64,000 bases of DNA from Trichobilharzia szidati (taxonomy: Eukaryota > Platyhelminthes > Trematoda > Strigeidida > Schistosomatidae), in assembly GCA_944472155.2 (NCBI GenBank), contig OX235272.1, positions 16,290,354 through 16,354,353 on the forward strand, written 5' to 3'. Numbering within the stretch: the first letter of the stretch is position 1; each line of letters starts with the position of its first letter. The position numbers and the translations under genes are program-made. The notes below the pieces were generated by a model, which was not told where the DNA came from, made no database searches, and worked only from the letters and a program-made list of their open reading frames with translations. Positions 33,817 through 45,004 of the stretch are shown piece by piece.

Positions 33817-35850
33817 ATGAATGTTAATTTTGATAAAGCAATAAGAAGACGTAATTTGTCTGCCTTGAAAGAGCTACGGGAAAATTCTAATATAATTATT
33901 ACGAAACCTAATAAAGGTTCTGGAGTCGTTATTATGAATAAAAGTGACTACAAATCTAAAATGATGTCTATTCTTGATGATAAAAGCAAATTTAGCCGTG
34001 ATCCCTCCTCAGAAGATATTCAGTTGTTTCAGGGCACAGTGACAGCTAATCTACTGAAGCTTCAAGGCCTAAATGCTATAAGTAAAGATAAATTTGACTC
34101 ATTAAAACCATCAGATTGTAAATTCCCGCATATGTATGGCTTGCCAAAAATACATAAACCCAATAATCCTCTACGTCCTATATTGTCAATGTGCAAATCC
34201 CCAGCACATAAACTTGCTAAATGGTTAGTAGAATTATTGCATCCAGTCAAAACACAATTCTGTAAGTATGTGTTGAAAGATACATTGGAAGTGGTTGATT
34301 TTCTTGACAATAGTAATATTAATATTATGAATAAGAATATGTACTCTTTTGATGTAAACTCGTTATTCACTAATGTGCCTTTGCTCAAAACAGTTGACAT
34401 TTTGTGTGATTATATTTCCACAAACAATTTTTTCATCCCGTTCCCTATATCTTATTTAAGGGATTTATTACTTCTATGTACTAACAATGTTAGGTTTACA
34501 TTTGAAGGCGACTGTTTCCGCCAAGTTGATGGTGTTGCTATGGGAAGTCCGTTAGGGCCCCTTTTAGCAGATATTTATATGTCGTACATTGAGAATTTAT
34601 CGGAGGATTTAATCGAAAATGTGCCTACTTTATAGAAGGTATGTAGATGATATTGTAATCATCAGTGATAAGTCTTGTTCTGCTACCTCAATTTTAAATC
34701 GAATGAATGAAGTCCAGAATAGCATATCACTTACATCTGTAGAAGAGGAAGATAATTGTTTATCTTTCCTAGACATATTGCTTAGTCGACGGCTTGATGG
34801 GTCAATAAAAAGATCTATTTATAGAAAACCTACCTGGACAGGACAGTATCTTAATTACCACAGTTTCTGCCCTGTTCGGTACAAAAGAGCCTTAGTAAGG
34901 TGCCTCTTCAGTAGAATCCAAAGAATATGCACTGAAGACACACTTGATGCAGAAGAAAGAAAGTTGACACAAACTCTGGTTGATAACAATTATCCAGACA
35001 AGTTCATCAGGAGATATAAAGTAGTCAGAACACCAAGACCCACTCTCCAACTCGCCCCTAAGAAAGACATGTACATCAAGCTACCCTATATGGGGCATCA
35101 AAGCAGCTTGATAACTAGACAAAGACTGAACGCTGCTGTCAAAAAGACTTTTTATGCAGCCAATATCATAATAATAGAGAATATAAAGCCAATATATCTA
35201 TCTAAGCCCTTCGAACATGCGAAAAATGACGTCACATCCCACTGTATTTACCAATTTGAATGTACGTGTGGACACACATACATAGGGAGGACTCATCGAT
35301 CTCTGCAAGTAAGGGATGGCTTCAGAGCATATTCCTAAATGGCTCCAGAAACAAATGGAATCTTCAGAACCTATTAACGGTGAGAACAGGAGACCTAGCT
35401 CTTCTATTGCGAAACATATTATAGAGACAGGACATAAAATTGACGTTAACAGATCTTTTAAACCTATCTATAAAACGTGTTTGGGGCGTATCCTAAAGTT
35501 TGTGGAAGCCCTAGCAATTAGAAAGTTTAAGCCACCTTTATGCGTTCAAAGCAACAATTCGTCATCACATTAAACCTTCCTTGGTAAATTTTGTTTTGAT
35601 ACCATAGCAGATGTACTATTACCTCTGTTATTTGGTTTAGTGGTCTTCATTGTTACTTTGACCTTGAATATGTCCTTTTAACTTGACCTAAGTCTATTTT
35701 CTCACCTCTTACCTCTTTATTAATTTCATATATAATTCCTATGACAAGTCCGTGTGTGATCAGATTGTTCGAAATGTGTTGCGCAAATACAAGAGTACAC
35801 GATTCAGACAAATTACGTCTTCTTATTGCTTTATCTAAATTCATAAAGGG
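33817..35850 (+). mobile_element. Penelope-like element, family 2, most complete copy
   Basis: One original ORF, now split into three frames: 33817-34635, 34619-35338 and 35316-35573. The first frame (272 residues) has TKPNKGSGVVIM, GLPKIHK (108-114), motif A SFDVNSLFTNVPL (177-189) and motif B QVDGVAMGSPLGPLLADIYM (236-255). The second begins at motif C, YVDD (residues 8-11), then YRKPTWTGQYL, the VDNNYPDKFIRRYK linker and the start of GIY-YIG (CTCGHTYIGRT). The third has SEHIPKWLQKQ, SSIAKHIIETGHKIDVNRSF and FVEALAIRKFKPPLCVQ. The two frameshifts are near 34625 and 35315. RT and nuclease residues otherwise look intact. The 3' UTR has a short antisense match to the ORF start (about 35812-35845 against 33828-33860). 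This is the PLE type called Cercyon in schistosomes, by recall. Confidence 0.9.
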
Positions 35851-36053
35851 AACTAATTGTTTTAAATGTTAATTTTCCCAAAATGACTCTAAAAACAGCC
35901 ATGACAGATTATTGCACAGTACTGATGAAATGACAACAACAATCCACTCACAGATAAATAATGGAAAATCAAATCAAATTGTACTTTAAAATGATAAAAA
36001 GACGGTCAACTGAGAAAAAAAAAAGCATTCATGCTGTAAATTACAAAACTTAC

Positions 36054-36633
36054 ATTCATAACGATAATATGTTTTATCTCTCCGCAGTATCATATTCCAA
36101 TCAATAGATTCCATATTAAGGCATGATTTAGTCAAACGTTGTAACTGAACATTCCGTCTAAATAAATTATTATTATTATTAGAATAATGATGTTTCATAG
36201 CAGTCCTATTCAATTTTCCCTCATTTGCATATAAATCCCGATCACTGTTATTATTATTGTCACCAGATTCATCATTCATAAGAGAACTTGTACTACTACT
36301 ACTACTACTTCTACTACTGCTGCTTATACTACTTGACACCTTTTCAGTAGTAGTTATATAGTAGTCACTTGCCGTTACTAAATCTCTAATGATATTCAAT
36401 GAATTCAATATTTGAGAATGTTGACGACCAAAGTGTGGATGATTATTCCAGTGGAAATTATTAAACTTTTTATCAGATATATTATATAAATCAATTGATA
36501 TAAATATTCCAGTACAAAGTAGTAATAGAAATAGAATGGAATTCCTCCATAATATCCAATTTTCATAATGTTGACGATATATCAAGCTGACTTCTGTGAA
36601 CTCCTCTGATATCTGTGTACTACCACCGGTCAT
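36054..36633 (-). CDS. Probable first coding exon of a type II membrane protein (possibly a carbohydrate sulfotransferase)
   Basis: The minus strand opens with ATG at 36633 and stays open for 193 codons to a consensus donor, GTAAGT (36053-36048). The open frame itself runs on to 35986. The predicted protein has a ~30-residue cytosolic N-terminus and one hydrophobic segment at about residues 31-50 (SILFLLLLCTGIFISI). A luminal region follows with Asn- and Ser-rich low complexity and N-glycosylation sites (NIS 51, NRT 142). It ends with RRNVQLQRLTKSC and RRDKTYYRYE before the splice site. This layout, and an R-rich helix followed by a DK.YY.YE strand, recalls Golgi sulfotransferases of the CHST8-14 type, where VPKVACTNWK follows. 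That is a weak resemblance, and the next exon was not found. Not transposon-like. Confidence 0.5.
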
Positions 36634-36639
36634 TTTTAT

Positions 36640-37070
36640 ATATTCAATGAATGAATGAATTTTTGATTTGATTTCATCGACAAACCATCATCAACCGGAT
36701 CGTTTGAGTGTGTTCAGTTTTTACGTTTTTTTTGTTTTTCGGTGGATTTTCATTTTCTTTTCACATATTTTTTAATGTTTAATATATAATATGCCTGTAT
36801 ATATATATTATGTTTGTTTAAATTTGAATTTAAGAAAGGCGCTGTTTTTGAAATTGTGTAAGAGAGTGGGATTATTCTTTGAAAATTAAACTGATTATTT
36901 ATTACTCACATATCAGTTACTCACATGGTGAATGAAAAAGTTTCTTATTTTGTGGAAAACGCTAAAAGAGAAAATCAGCTGACTAGTTAGTTATTAATGA
37001 TTCTGAGGATTCGATTTTATCCAATGGTCATTACTCTAGTCTGCTTAGCCACATTGGTCAGTTGTTAGTA
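36640..37070. promoter_or_regulatory. Region upstream of the minus-strand exon, no clear element
   Basis: Position only suggests promoter and 5' UTR for the minus-strand exon. It contains short TATATA runs near 36780-36810. No trans-splice acceptor or promoter could be fixed. Confidence 0.2.
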
Positions 37071-37074
37071 TCCA

Positions 37075-37265
37075 ATCAGAATAATAATAATAGTAAAAAG
37101 TAACTTTATTGCAAACAGTGGGTGCGTACTGATGAAGAGTCGAAAAATAGGACGAAACAGTTGTCCAGTACTCTAAGGTTTTCCAATGGTTCTCTAACTA
37201 ATGTCAGCTCATGATGAAAATCCTGTAACTAATCAAATTCCTACAAACCAACACTTGAATTAACA
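37075..37265 (+). repeat. CR1-type tail joined to tRNA-like repeat family 2
   Basis: 37080-37118 resembles the CR1 3' tail (aataataataatagt with taactttattgcaaacagt). It runs directly into family 2 from gggtgcgtactgatgaagag through ctctaactaatgtcagc to a ctacaaaccaacacttgaat tail. The tRNA-like block is missing. Confidence 0.6.
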
Positions 37266-37384
37266 AGACATTTAGGGTGAAAATAATCTTAATAAAGACT
37301 ATGAGTAAAAAATTAGAAATGAAAGCTATATAGCAACATTAAAAACAGTATATTAATAGAGTGGAAGAATAAGAAGGGCGGCTT

Positions 37385-38455
37385 ACTTGATGTTTGTTTA
37401 TTCCGTCAAGTTGATGGTGTTGCGCGATGGGAAGCCTCTTGAGACCACTTTTTGCAGACTTATTCTTGTCAGGCCTAGGAGCTGGTAACTTGCAGCAACA
37501 TATTTAAGAAACGGATGTATGTATGCCTGAGATATGTTGATGACATTTTGATTGTCTGTGGAAGCATAGCGAAAGCTGAAGGCATGCTGATAAAATTTAA
37601 CTCATGCCACCTGAGTCTCAGTTTCACACTAGAACACGAAGAAAATGATACTATGAAATCCCTAGACGTTTTTTTTAGTGAAAAGGACTGATGGCACAAT
37701 CGAGAGATCTGTATTTAGAAAGTCTTCATGGACATGACAGTACATGCATTTCAAGAGCTTTCTTCCAATCCAGTGTAAAAGGAACTTAGTCGGAACACTG
37801 TTCAATATAGCACGGAAAATTTGCTCTGACAGTACAACTGAGCATGAAATGAAAGCTCTGAAGGATATTTTATCTAAGAATGGATATCCTGAGAAATTCA
37901 TTATTTATAAATACTCTAATGAAATTAGCCCCTGCGAAACCATCCAAACAGTTCCGAAGTAATCTGTCTATATCAGTTTGCCATTCAAAGGAGATGATGT
38001 ACAAGAAGTAGTCAAACAAAGACTCGACCAAGCTATCAAGAGAACTTATTATGCTGCAAAACTTGCTTTCCTTAACACCACCAAATGAGTGCTTCAACAA
38101 TCTGGGAAAGACGAGTCGCCAATCCTCGACACTTCAAACTACGTATATCAATTTGAGTGTTTTTGTGAAAGCAAATAGACAGATCGTGCAGAAAGGCGAT
38201 TGTCTACTAGCATGATGAAGCATTTGCCAAAGGGGTTGAAAACAGCTGAATGGAAAGTACCAAAACCTCAATGATAAAACATCTTCTGGACTATGGACAT
38301 GATATCGACGCTGTCAAGTCATTCACTGTTGTCAGCAGACAAAGGAACAGGAAGATGCTTGCAATTGCAGAGAATTGTGCAACTATATTTTATAAACCAG
38401 GTCCCTGTATACAAAAGGAGATGGTCGTGACTATGAATCTACCATGGTATTAAGT
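37385..38455 (+). mobile_element. Penelope-like element, related subfamily of family 2, decayed
   Basis: Starts at motif B (FRQVDGVA, about 37402-37425), then LRYVDDILIVCGS (about 37528-37566), FKSFLPIQCKRNLVGTLFN and LSKNGYPEKFI. The PFKGDDVQEVVKQRLDQAIK linker leads to the AIKRTYYAAKLAF and YVYQFECFCE segments, where the GIY-YIG box is corrupted. The last frame, 38250-38453, has MIKHLLDYGHDIDAVKSFTV. Many stops. The same subfamily occurs at 46.7-47.3 kb. Confidence 0.8.
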
Positions 38456-38780
38456 TTTACTAATTATTCTACCTCTTATTATTATTATTCTTGATTCATT
38501 TAAAACTATCTTTTATCAGTAGCATTATGTTAACTCACTTCAACATTATTATTATTATTATAAACATCACTACTGATATTATTCTGTTTTCAATTCTCTA
38601 ATGACTAATTGTTTGTCTAAGTGATGTAATTGAAGCGTAATGCATTTTATCTTAATTTTAATCTCTCATACCCCTCTCCCCTTATCTATTTGAACATTAC
38701 CTGGAAAACATTCGCACCTATCTTTCTGCATGACTAATTCAATGTAGTTTATTTGCTTATCGGTCTTATATCTCGCTCCT
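38456..38780. other. No gene recognised
   Basis: AT-rich, with (TTA)n runs near 38476-38488 and 38547-38561. Confidence 0.45.
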
Positions 38781-38784
38781 ATCG

Positions 38785-39590
38785 ACGTTAAGTAAAATCC
38801 TGAGTCTCATAATCCTGGAGAGAATAAAGGACGCACTGGATACAGAAATCCTACCAGAACAAGCTGGATTCACGAAAGGCCAATCATGTTCTGACCAAAT
38901 TGCAACCCTACGCATCATCATCACAGAACAAAGCATGGAATGGCAATCAAACCTCTACCTCAACTTCATAGACTTTGAGAAGGCCTTCCACAGCGTTGAC
39001 CGAGAAGTAATTTGGAAACTACTCGAGTACTACTGTGTACCCCAAATATTCATCAACCTAATTCAACAGCTGTACGACAACTGCACATTTCAAGTGATCC
39101 ACAACATAAAGCTCATCGAGGCGTTTGGAGTAAACACAGGAGTCAGACAAGGGTGCTTATTATCACCAATGATATTCCTAATTGTGGTGGACTGGATTAT
39201 GCGTCAGACAGTGGGAAACGAGAAAACAGGGATATCCTGGACCCGGACCGACGTGAAGAACCTAGAAGACCTGGATTTCGCGTGTGGATGATTTATGTTT
39301 GATGTCACACAAAATCGAAGACTTACAAGCGAAAACCGACAAACTGGTCAAAGAAGCGGCTGGAGAAGACAGGACTCCAGATGAACATAAACAAGACGGA
39401 GGTTATGAAAACAACCAATCAACAACAACAACAGCAATATCCAGCACCAATCACCATCAATGGAAGCGATTTGAAAGAGGTTACTTCATTCACTCACTTA
39501 TCTAGAGAGTATTGTCTCAAGTACAAGAGGAACGGACGAGGATGTCAAATCAAGGATCGGAAAGGCGAGAAACTTTGACAAGCATTGAAT
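38785..39590 (+). mobile_element. RTE subfamily A, central RT piece lacking the 3' end
   Basis: Begins at ccgttaagtaaaatcctgag-like sequence. It carries LPEQAGFTKGQSCSDQIATL (about 38848-38910), FIDFEKAFHSVDREVIWKLL, the NTGVRQGCLLSPMIFLIVVDW segment (about 39130-39195) and VKNLEDLDFA, where the 4-nt insertion lies (39282-39285). After the glutamine-rich stretch and VTSFTHLSREYCL it stops near 39580 and subfamily B sequence begins. The lack of a 3' end is unusual for a 5'-truncated retrotransposon. Confidence 0.8.
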
Positions 39591-39594
39591 TTGG

Positions 39595-40295
39595 ACCTAG
39601 AAAAATCAGCGGACTTGATGACACTACTACTGGAGAAGATGTGGAAAGAGGACAAGGTACCTGAGGATTGGAAAAAGGCTACTTATTCAAACTGCCAAAG
39701 AAAGGAGACTTAAGTCAATGCAAGAACTGGTGTGGCATTATTCTCTTGTTCATCACAAACAAAATACTAAGCCATATCACCTTGGAGAGAATCAAACACA
39801 CCCTGAACACACACGAGCATAACAGGCTGGATTCAGTAGAAACAAGTCATGCATCGACCAAACTGCAATACTACGTATCATCATGGAAGAGAGCTTGAAA
39901 TATCAATCAGCTCTCCATCCCAATTTCAATGCCTTTGAAATGATCTTCGACAGCGTCGATCGAGAGGTGATTTGTAAACTACTTCGCTACTACGGAGTGC
40001 CACCAACAATTATACACCTCATCCAACAATTGTACGATAATGCTGCACGCCGAGTGATCCACAACGTGAAACTAACGGGATCCTTCGAATTGAAGGCGAG
40101 AGTAAGACAAGCTGGCTGCCTACTATCTCCAACGGTTTTCCTGATTGTGGTAGACTGGCTAATACTACAGACAGCGGCGGGCGACGAGGAGACAGGCATA
40201 AAATGGACCCACACAAAAAACTTGAAAAATCTAGAATTCGCCGATGATATATATGTATGATTTCCCACAAACTGGATGATATGCAAGTAAAAAGC
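39595..40295 (+). mobile_element. RTE subfamily B, RT piece lacking the 3' end
   Basis: Starts upstream of the RT (ISGLDDTTTGEDVERGQG frame). It continues with LFKLPKKGDLSQCKNW, ILSHITLERIKHTLN, FNAFEMIFDSVDREVICKLL, the RVRQAGCLLSPTVFLIVVDW motif B region with a small insertion, and an intact FADD at 40237-40248. Stops follow shortly after, and similarity ends near 40295. Confidence 0.8.
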
Positions 40296-41035
40296 TATTT
40301 TGTGCGTTTCCAAATAGGTAAGGTGTAAGTTTTCCTGAGGAATCCTGAACGGTAATTAGTAAGCGTACTTTTGATCAGATAAACACTAAGCGCCGCTTGA
40401 AATACGCGCTACACCCAGAGCACAGGATTTCTTTGAAAAGTACGATACTATATTAACAGATAAGAATAATAAACAGCAATTCACAAACCACAAAATTCTG
40501 AGGTATATGTGCTCAATACAGTCAAAAACATTGTCGCAATTCACTTAAAAATCCTGTGTCAAATATTATCTGCGATCAGGAACAAAGAGTGCATAAATGC
40601 AGACAAAGCAAAGAAAAAGTAGTTACAATATACAAAATTCAAGAGACAGAGGGAGAAAATGGCACATAAAAGAAACATGAGCAATAAATACAGTTTAACC
40701 ATAGAAAGAGGATAATTGAAGGTGAGAAAGAATGTTAATATTTGCAGTGAAATTTGGTTCTGTTAAAGTAAACGACATAATGAACAACAAAATAGTAATT
40801 TATACTTTTTTTATAGTAATAAATGGTATAAAAAGGAAGATTACTGACATATCAATGGTTATTAGTTAATGGATAAGTCGACAGTGAATTTCAATCCTCG
40901 TCGGAGGTTAGACTGCTCCTGGGCATTTATAACAACGGCAGTACCACAACGCCAATGTTTCACTCGAACTCAAAATTGTCTTCACTGTAAAATTCTTGGT
41001 GAAATTTATTTTATTACTCATAAGTAGTTTGATGG
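40296..41035. other. No gene recognised
   Basis: AT-rich spacer. No repeat or coding motif was recognised. Confidence 0.45.
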
Positions 41036-41039
41036 AAAC

Positions 41040-41200
41040 TTAACACTTTTCAAGTATTGGTTTGTAGAGATTTAAATGATTGGTTACAGGATTTCATCAT
41101 AAGCTGATATCTTAGTTAGAAAAACTGGGAAACCTGACACTGACATGGGGAACTCCACACAGTCACGGTATCTCATCTGAAATTCAGGACACAACGCCAC
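41040..41200 (-). repeat. Degenerate fragment of tRNA-like repeat family 2
   Basis: Resembles the family 2 3' tail: aagtattggtttgtagagat, aagctgatatcttagttag and aaactgggaaacctg. The match is weak. Confidence 0.35.
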
Positions 41201-41820
41201 TCTGTAAATAACTGACTATTCTTGTTCGATTATATGATTCATCCTTGCAAAAAGGCTTTATATAGATGGTGCGCATAAAATTATTATTTACCTTATATAC
41301 GCATATATAACTGTGCAGCCTGAATGGGAACTCATCAAAAAGAATACTGGATAATAATACTGAATAATCTCATTGAACATGCATCTGGTAAACCTTAAGT
41401 AGTATAAAATCGCTCTCATCTGAATCACGTAATTAACTGCCCAACTTTAGGCGGTTTTTATAACATATTTGACTGGAATCGATCCAACCGCAGAGAAATC
41501 TAACTTCTCTCACCTACGCCTTTTGATAACAGTTTAATAATAATAACCCCTAGGGCAGTATAAATTTCAACTGGTCTTTTTTCAAAATTAGGCTTGATGG
41601 TAGGAGATAAAATAAAAAATAAAAAGTTATTTCGTCAGTCTTTTACATCAGAGATTATTTTGTTTTAGCAGTTTATGTCAATCCGAAAGCATCCAACAGT
41701 TTGAGAAAATAATCGGGTAGAACGAATTACTTTTAACGCTGTCGAAAGCACTATTACCAATAAGTGGTTTATAGGTGAAGTCAGTATTTTACTTTCGGTG
41801 AGTAATTAGTGTTTCTATTA
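41201..41820. other. No gene recognised
   Basis: AT-rich spacer. Confidence 0.45.
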
Positions 41821-41824
41821 TCGT

Positions 41825-42165
41825 TTTCCTCTTGGGTCCCAAATCGAGTGTAGGGCTTCAACAGCACACCCTCACCTTGTCCTGTTTTCTGCACTCCTCT
41901 CTGGCTAGTCTCACAAATGCTCAAAGTCTGTGATCTCTTCTTCATACGATCTTCTACATGTCACCTTTGGATGACCCACTCGTCCTTTCTTATCCGGGTT
42001 CCAATCGAGTGATAGTCTGGCGCCGCGCTATGCCACTCGATGGTCTCTTCAGTGTGTCCCTAACCTACTTCCATTTTCTTCTACATATTTATTGATCAAT
42101 GGGTTCTTGCTTGGTTTGCTGCAATAGTTAACTTACCTTCTGGCGTAGTTTCATTGCTTGCTAGT
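41825..42165 (-). mobile_element. Divergent RTE-like 3' end (subfamily C)
   Basis: The organisation parallels the A and B 3' ends on the minus strand: inverted cttgggtcccaaatcgagtg, then agggcttcaacagcacaccc and a gtcacctttggatgaccc segment, then the C-terminal region. The sequence is clearly diverged from both, so it is a third RTE subfamily. Confidence 0.65.
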
Positions 42166-42940
42166 TTTCTAGCCGGTCCCAAGCTCGAGAAAAGAGGAAG
42201 GGTTGGATGTTGTGAAAATCAATCGAACTGATATAGAAACTTCAAAGTACAGTGGGAAATTTTAAAATATATGTAATAAACAAACTTATTTTTCTCTCAT
42301 ACAGTAGAGACGAAATGACAATAGGTCTGTTGAAAGACTTCTGGGAGGCCAGTCGATCGATGTGGTTTTTTCTCCATAGAAGCAAAAGGATTGTGTACGA
42401 TCATTGTTCCTACAAAGTACGAAGCTAGGAATGTTGCTTAGATTGCCAAAGAAATGAGAGAATACTACATAGAAGTGCTAGGAATCTGTGAGAAAAGATA
42501 AAGTGGGTATGAACTATGCGAAATGCCAACTGCAGAATCAGTAATTAAGGCTTAGAAGGAATTAAAAACTCTCTACTCCCTTTTGTTTAAACGGGTAAAT
42601 TTATATATTATCGTGTAATGACTTACAGTACGAAATAGATGCATTTTATATTCGAGGTTCCTCAAGAGCTGTAAACAGTCTAGTCTATATACATAGAATA
42701 ACTGAAACACAAAGATACATTTTTATTTCGCTGGGCAGAAAATAAGCATGAATATGGTATTTTTATGAAACAACTTAGAATCAAAATGACACCAAATAAA
42801 CACTGCAACTGTCATGAACATGTTAAACTAGAGGGAATTGCTTAAAATTTAGGCTACGCAAAACCTCCACTACTGTATAACATATTTTTCTCTTTTAAAG
42901 TTTGATTTAATAATTTAAAATATTACCCCTAATTATATTA
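42166..42940. other. No gene recognised
   Basis: The stretch 42410-42570 gives broken frames (for example KEMREYYIEVLGICEK) that could be an old retroelement coding remnant, but I could not assign it. The rest is AT-rich. Confidence 0.4.
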
Positions 42941-42944
42941 TGAT

Positions 42945-43850
42945 TATTATTGTTCCCTTTGGTTCTTAGTGGAACAAAGGGCTTCAAATGCTCGTCTCTA
43001 CTTGCATCCATGTTAGTCCATACTGTTTCAACTCCTCTTCACACGATCTCCTCCATGTCACCCTTGCACTGACGTCCCACTCGCCGCTTCCTTTTCAGGT
43101 TCCACTCCAGCGATGGCCTGACGCGCGATGTCACCCAGCGAATGGCCTCCTCAGCGAGTGTCCAATCCATCTCCACTTTCTCCTGCATATTTGTTGAGCG
43201 ATTCGTTCTTGTTTTGTTTGTTCCCATAGTTTCTTGTTGGTTCTTGTTCTTTCCGGACATCTGATCTTCAGTATAGAGCCAGCGAAGACAGTTAGTTAGT
43301 TGTTGATAAAGGTCTGCAACAGGCTGTTGGAAATATTCTTTGTGACCCGCCTCTAAATTTCTGATCCATCCGTATAGAAGAACTGACTGACTTGACGTTT
43401 GTATTGAAAATCCGAATTTTGTTGTTGATGCTGAGTTGAGTGACGAAGATTTCCAGATTGGTTTCCGGTTGATGAATGTGTTTCTCGTCTTCCCGATTCT
43501 TGATTTGACATCCTCGTGCGTTCCACCTGCCTGTAGTCGAGACAATGCTCCCTTCCTAGATAAGTGAATGAAGTAACCTCTTTCAAATCCCTCCTGTTGA
43601 TGGTGATTGGCGCTGGATCTTGATGCTGTTGTTGTTGGTTGGTTATCTTCATAACCTCTGTCTTGTCTATGGTCACCTGGAGTCCTGTCTCTGGCTGCTT
43701 CTTCGACCAGTTTGTCGGTTTTCGCTTGTAAGTCTTCGATTTTGTGTGACATCAAACATAAATCATCCACACGCGAAATCTAGGTCTTCTAGGTTCTTCA
43801 CGTCGGTTCAGGATATCGCTGTCTTCTCGTTTCCCACTGTCTGACGCATA
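42945..43850 (-). mobile_element. RTE subfamily A, 3' part spanning the FADD region
   Basis: Minus-strand copy. It runs from about 43850 (the TVGNEKTA-like segment) through VKNLEDLDFA, with the 4-nt insertion at 43769-43772, and then LCLMSHKIEDLQAKTDKLVEE. NDKTEVMKITNQQQQHQ-type sequence, KEVTSFTYLG, the EDQMSGKNKNQQ segment and EMDWTLAEEA follow. It ends at the A-type 3' end (inverted ccctttggttcttagtggaac, near 42955). Frameshifted. Confidence 0.85.
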
Positions 43851-44620
43851 ATAGTTTTATTTAAATTGGCCATTCTCTAAACTTTTACAACCTGCTTATT
43901 CGCCAGTCTCTACTAAACTAGAGAAAAAGCATAGTCGTCGGGGGGCGACGTATCTCATTACAGTGAGATTACTCTTCTTGAGTTATGCCCTTGAATTTAA
44001 AAATGTACTCCTGAACTTTGTACATTTGGTTTTCATGCTTATATCTTGCATTTCTCGAAAGAGATAAAGGGAAAATATCGCAATAGACTGGTTTCCGCAT
44101 CAGGTCAGACAGTACTACTTCACAGAATCTATTGTCAATTAATATTTTATTTGAAGATTCTGTATGAAGACAAAATATCATTCCATAAACTCTGCTGAAA
44201 TTTCTGTACATTATTTAAAAACTGTTCAGAATAAAGTTGTTATTTTCGCTGAGAGTTTTTATACTGTGTTTGAAAGAACATTTAGGAAATTCCGTAAAGT
44301 GAATTAAAACAAAATACTGATGCTATATATATTAGAGTAGAGCCAGAGATGAGGATCTAATTGAAAAGTAAATATATCTTCACTCAATCTTTCTGTTTTC
44401 TAAATGTCTAAATGCGGATTTTTTCTATATATTAAAATACTAATTATCAAGTAACATACATGTAAAAGAATACGTAATGATACAGAAAGTAATGTTATAC
44501 AAAATAAATTCAAAAGACAATTGCAGCGAAGAAAATTTTCTTTTCGACGAAGTCATCATCTAGGCTGTACATTCGTGTATTTATATCAAATGGATGGGAA
44601 AGTTCCAGAATAATTTCTGG
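43851..44620. other. No gene recognised
   Basis: AT-rich spacer. A small minus-strand open frame near 43969-44211 has no motif. Confidence 0.45.
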
Positions 44621-44624
44621 TCAA

Positions 44625-44960
44625 GGGTCAAATTAGTAAAAATTACAATTAGGAATTAGAATGCCATAATAAACAGGGGGGACGGATAAAACTCGAACAA
44701 AGTAGCATTATAATAACTAAGAAGATTGACATTGTGCAATTGGGGGTTAGAAATGTAGAAATAACAAAATATACCGGATGTTTGGATAAAAAACTAATAT
44801 GATGAATAATTGTTCATGCAGTCAGGGACTAAATATGTAGAAATAGTAAAATGACAAAATAAACAGGAAGAGTGGATACGAAAATATGGTAGTGTAGACA
44901 GGGATTAAGAAAACCTTAAAATAACATGAATAAACAGGAAGTTTAGATAAGAAAGGCGAT
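44625..44960. repeat. Degenerate minisatellite, ~85-bp unit, about four units
   Basis: The segment aataaacaggaag/gggg followed by ggataa or agataa recurs near 44672, 44768 (diverged), 44858 and 44930. A (g)attagaa/atgtagaaata segment lies between them. Spacing is about 72-95 bp. Units are imperfect. Confidence 0.5.
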
Positions 44961-45004
44961 GAGATTGTCATTACAGCGTCCTTCCTGCTACAGCAGCAGA
45001 TCAA

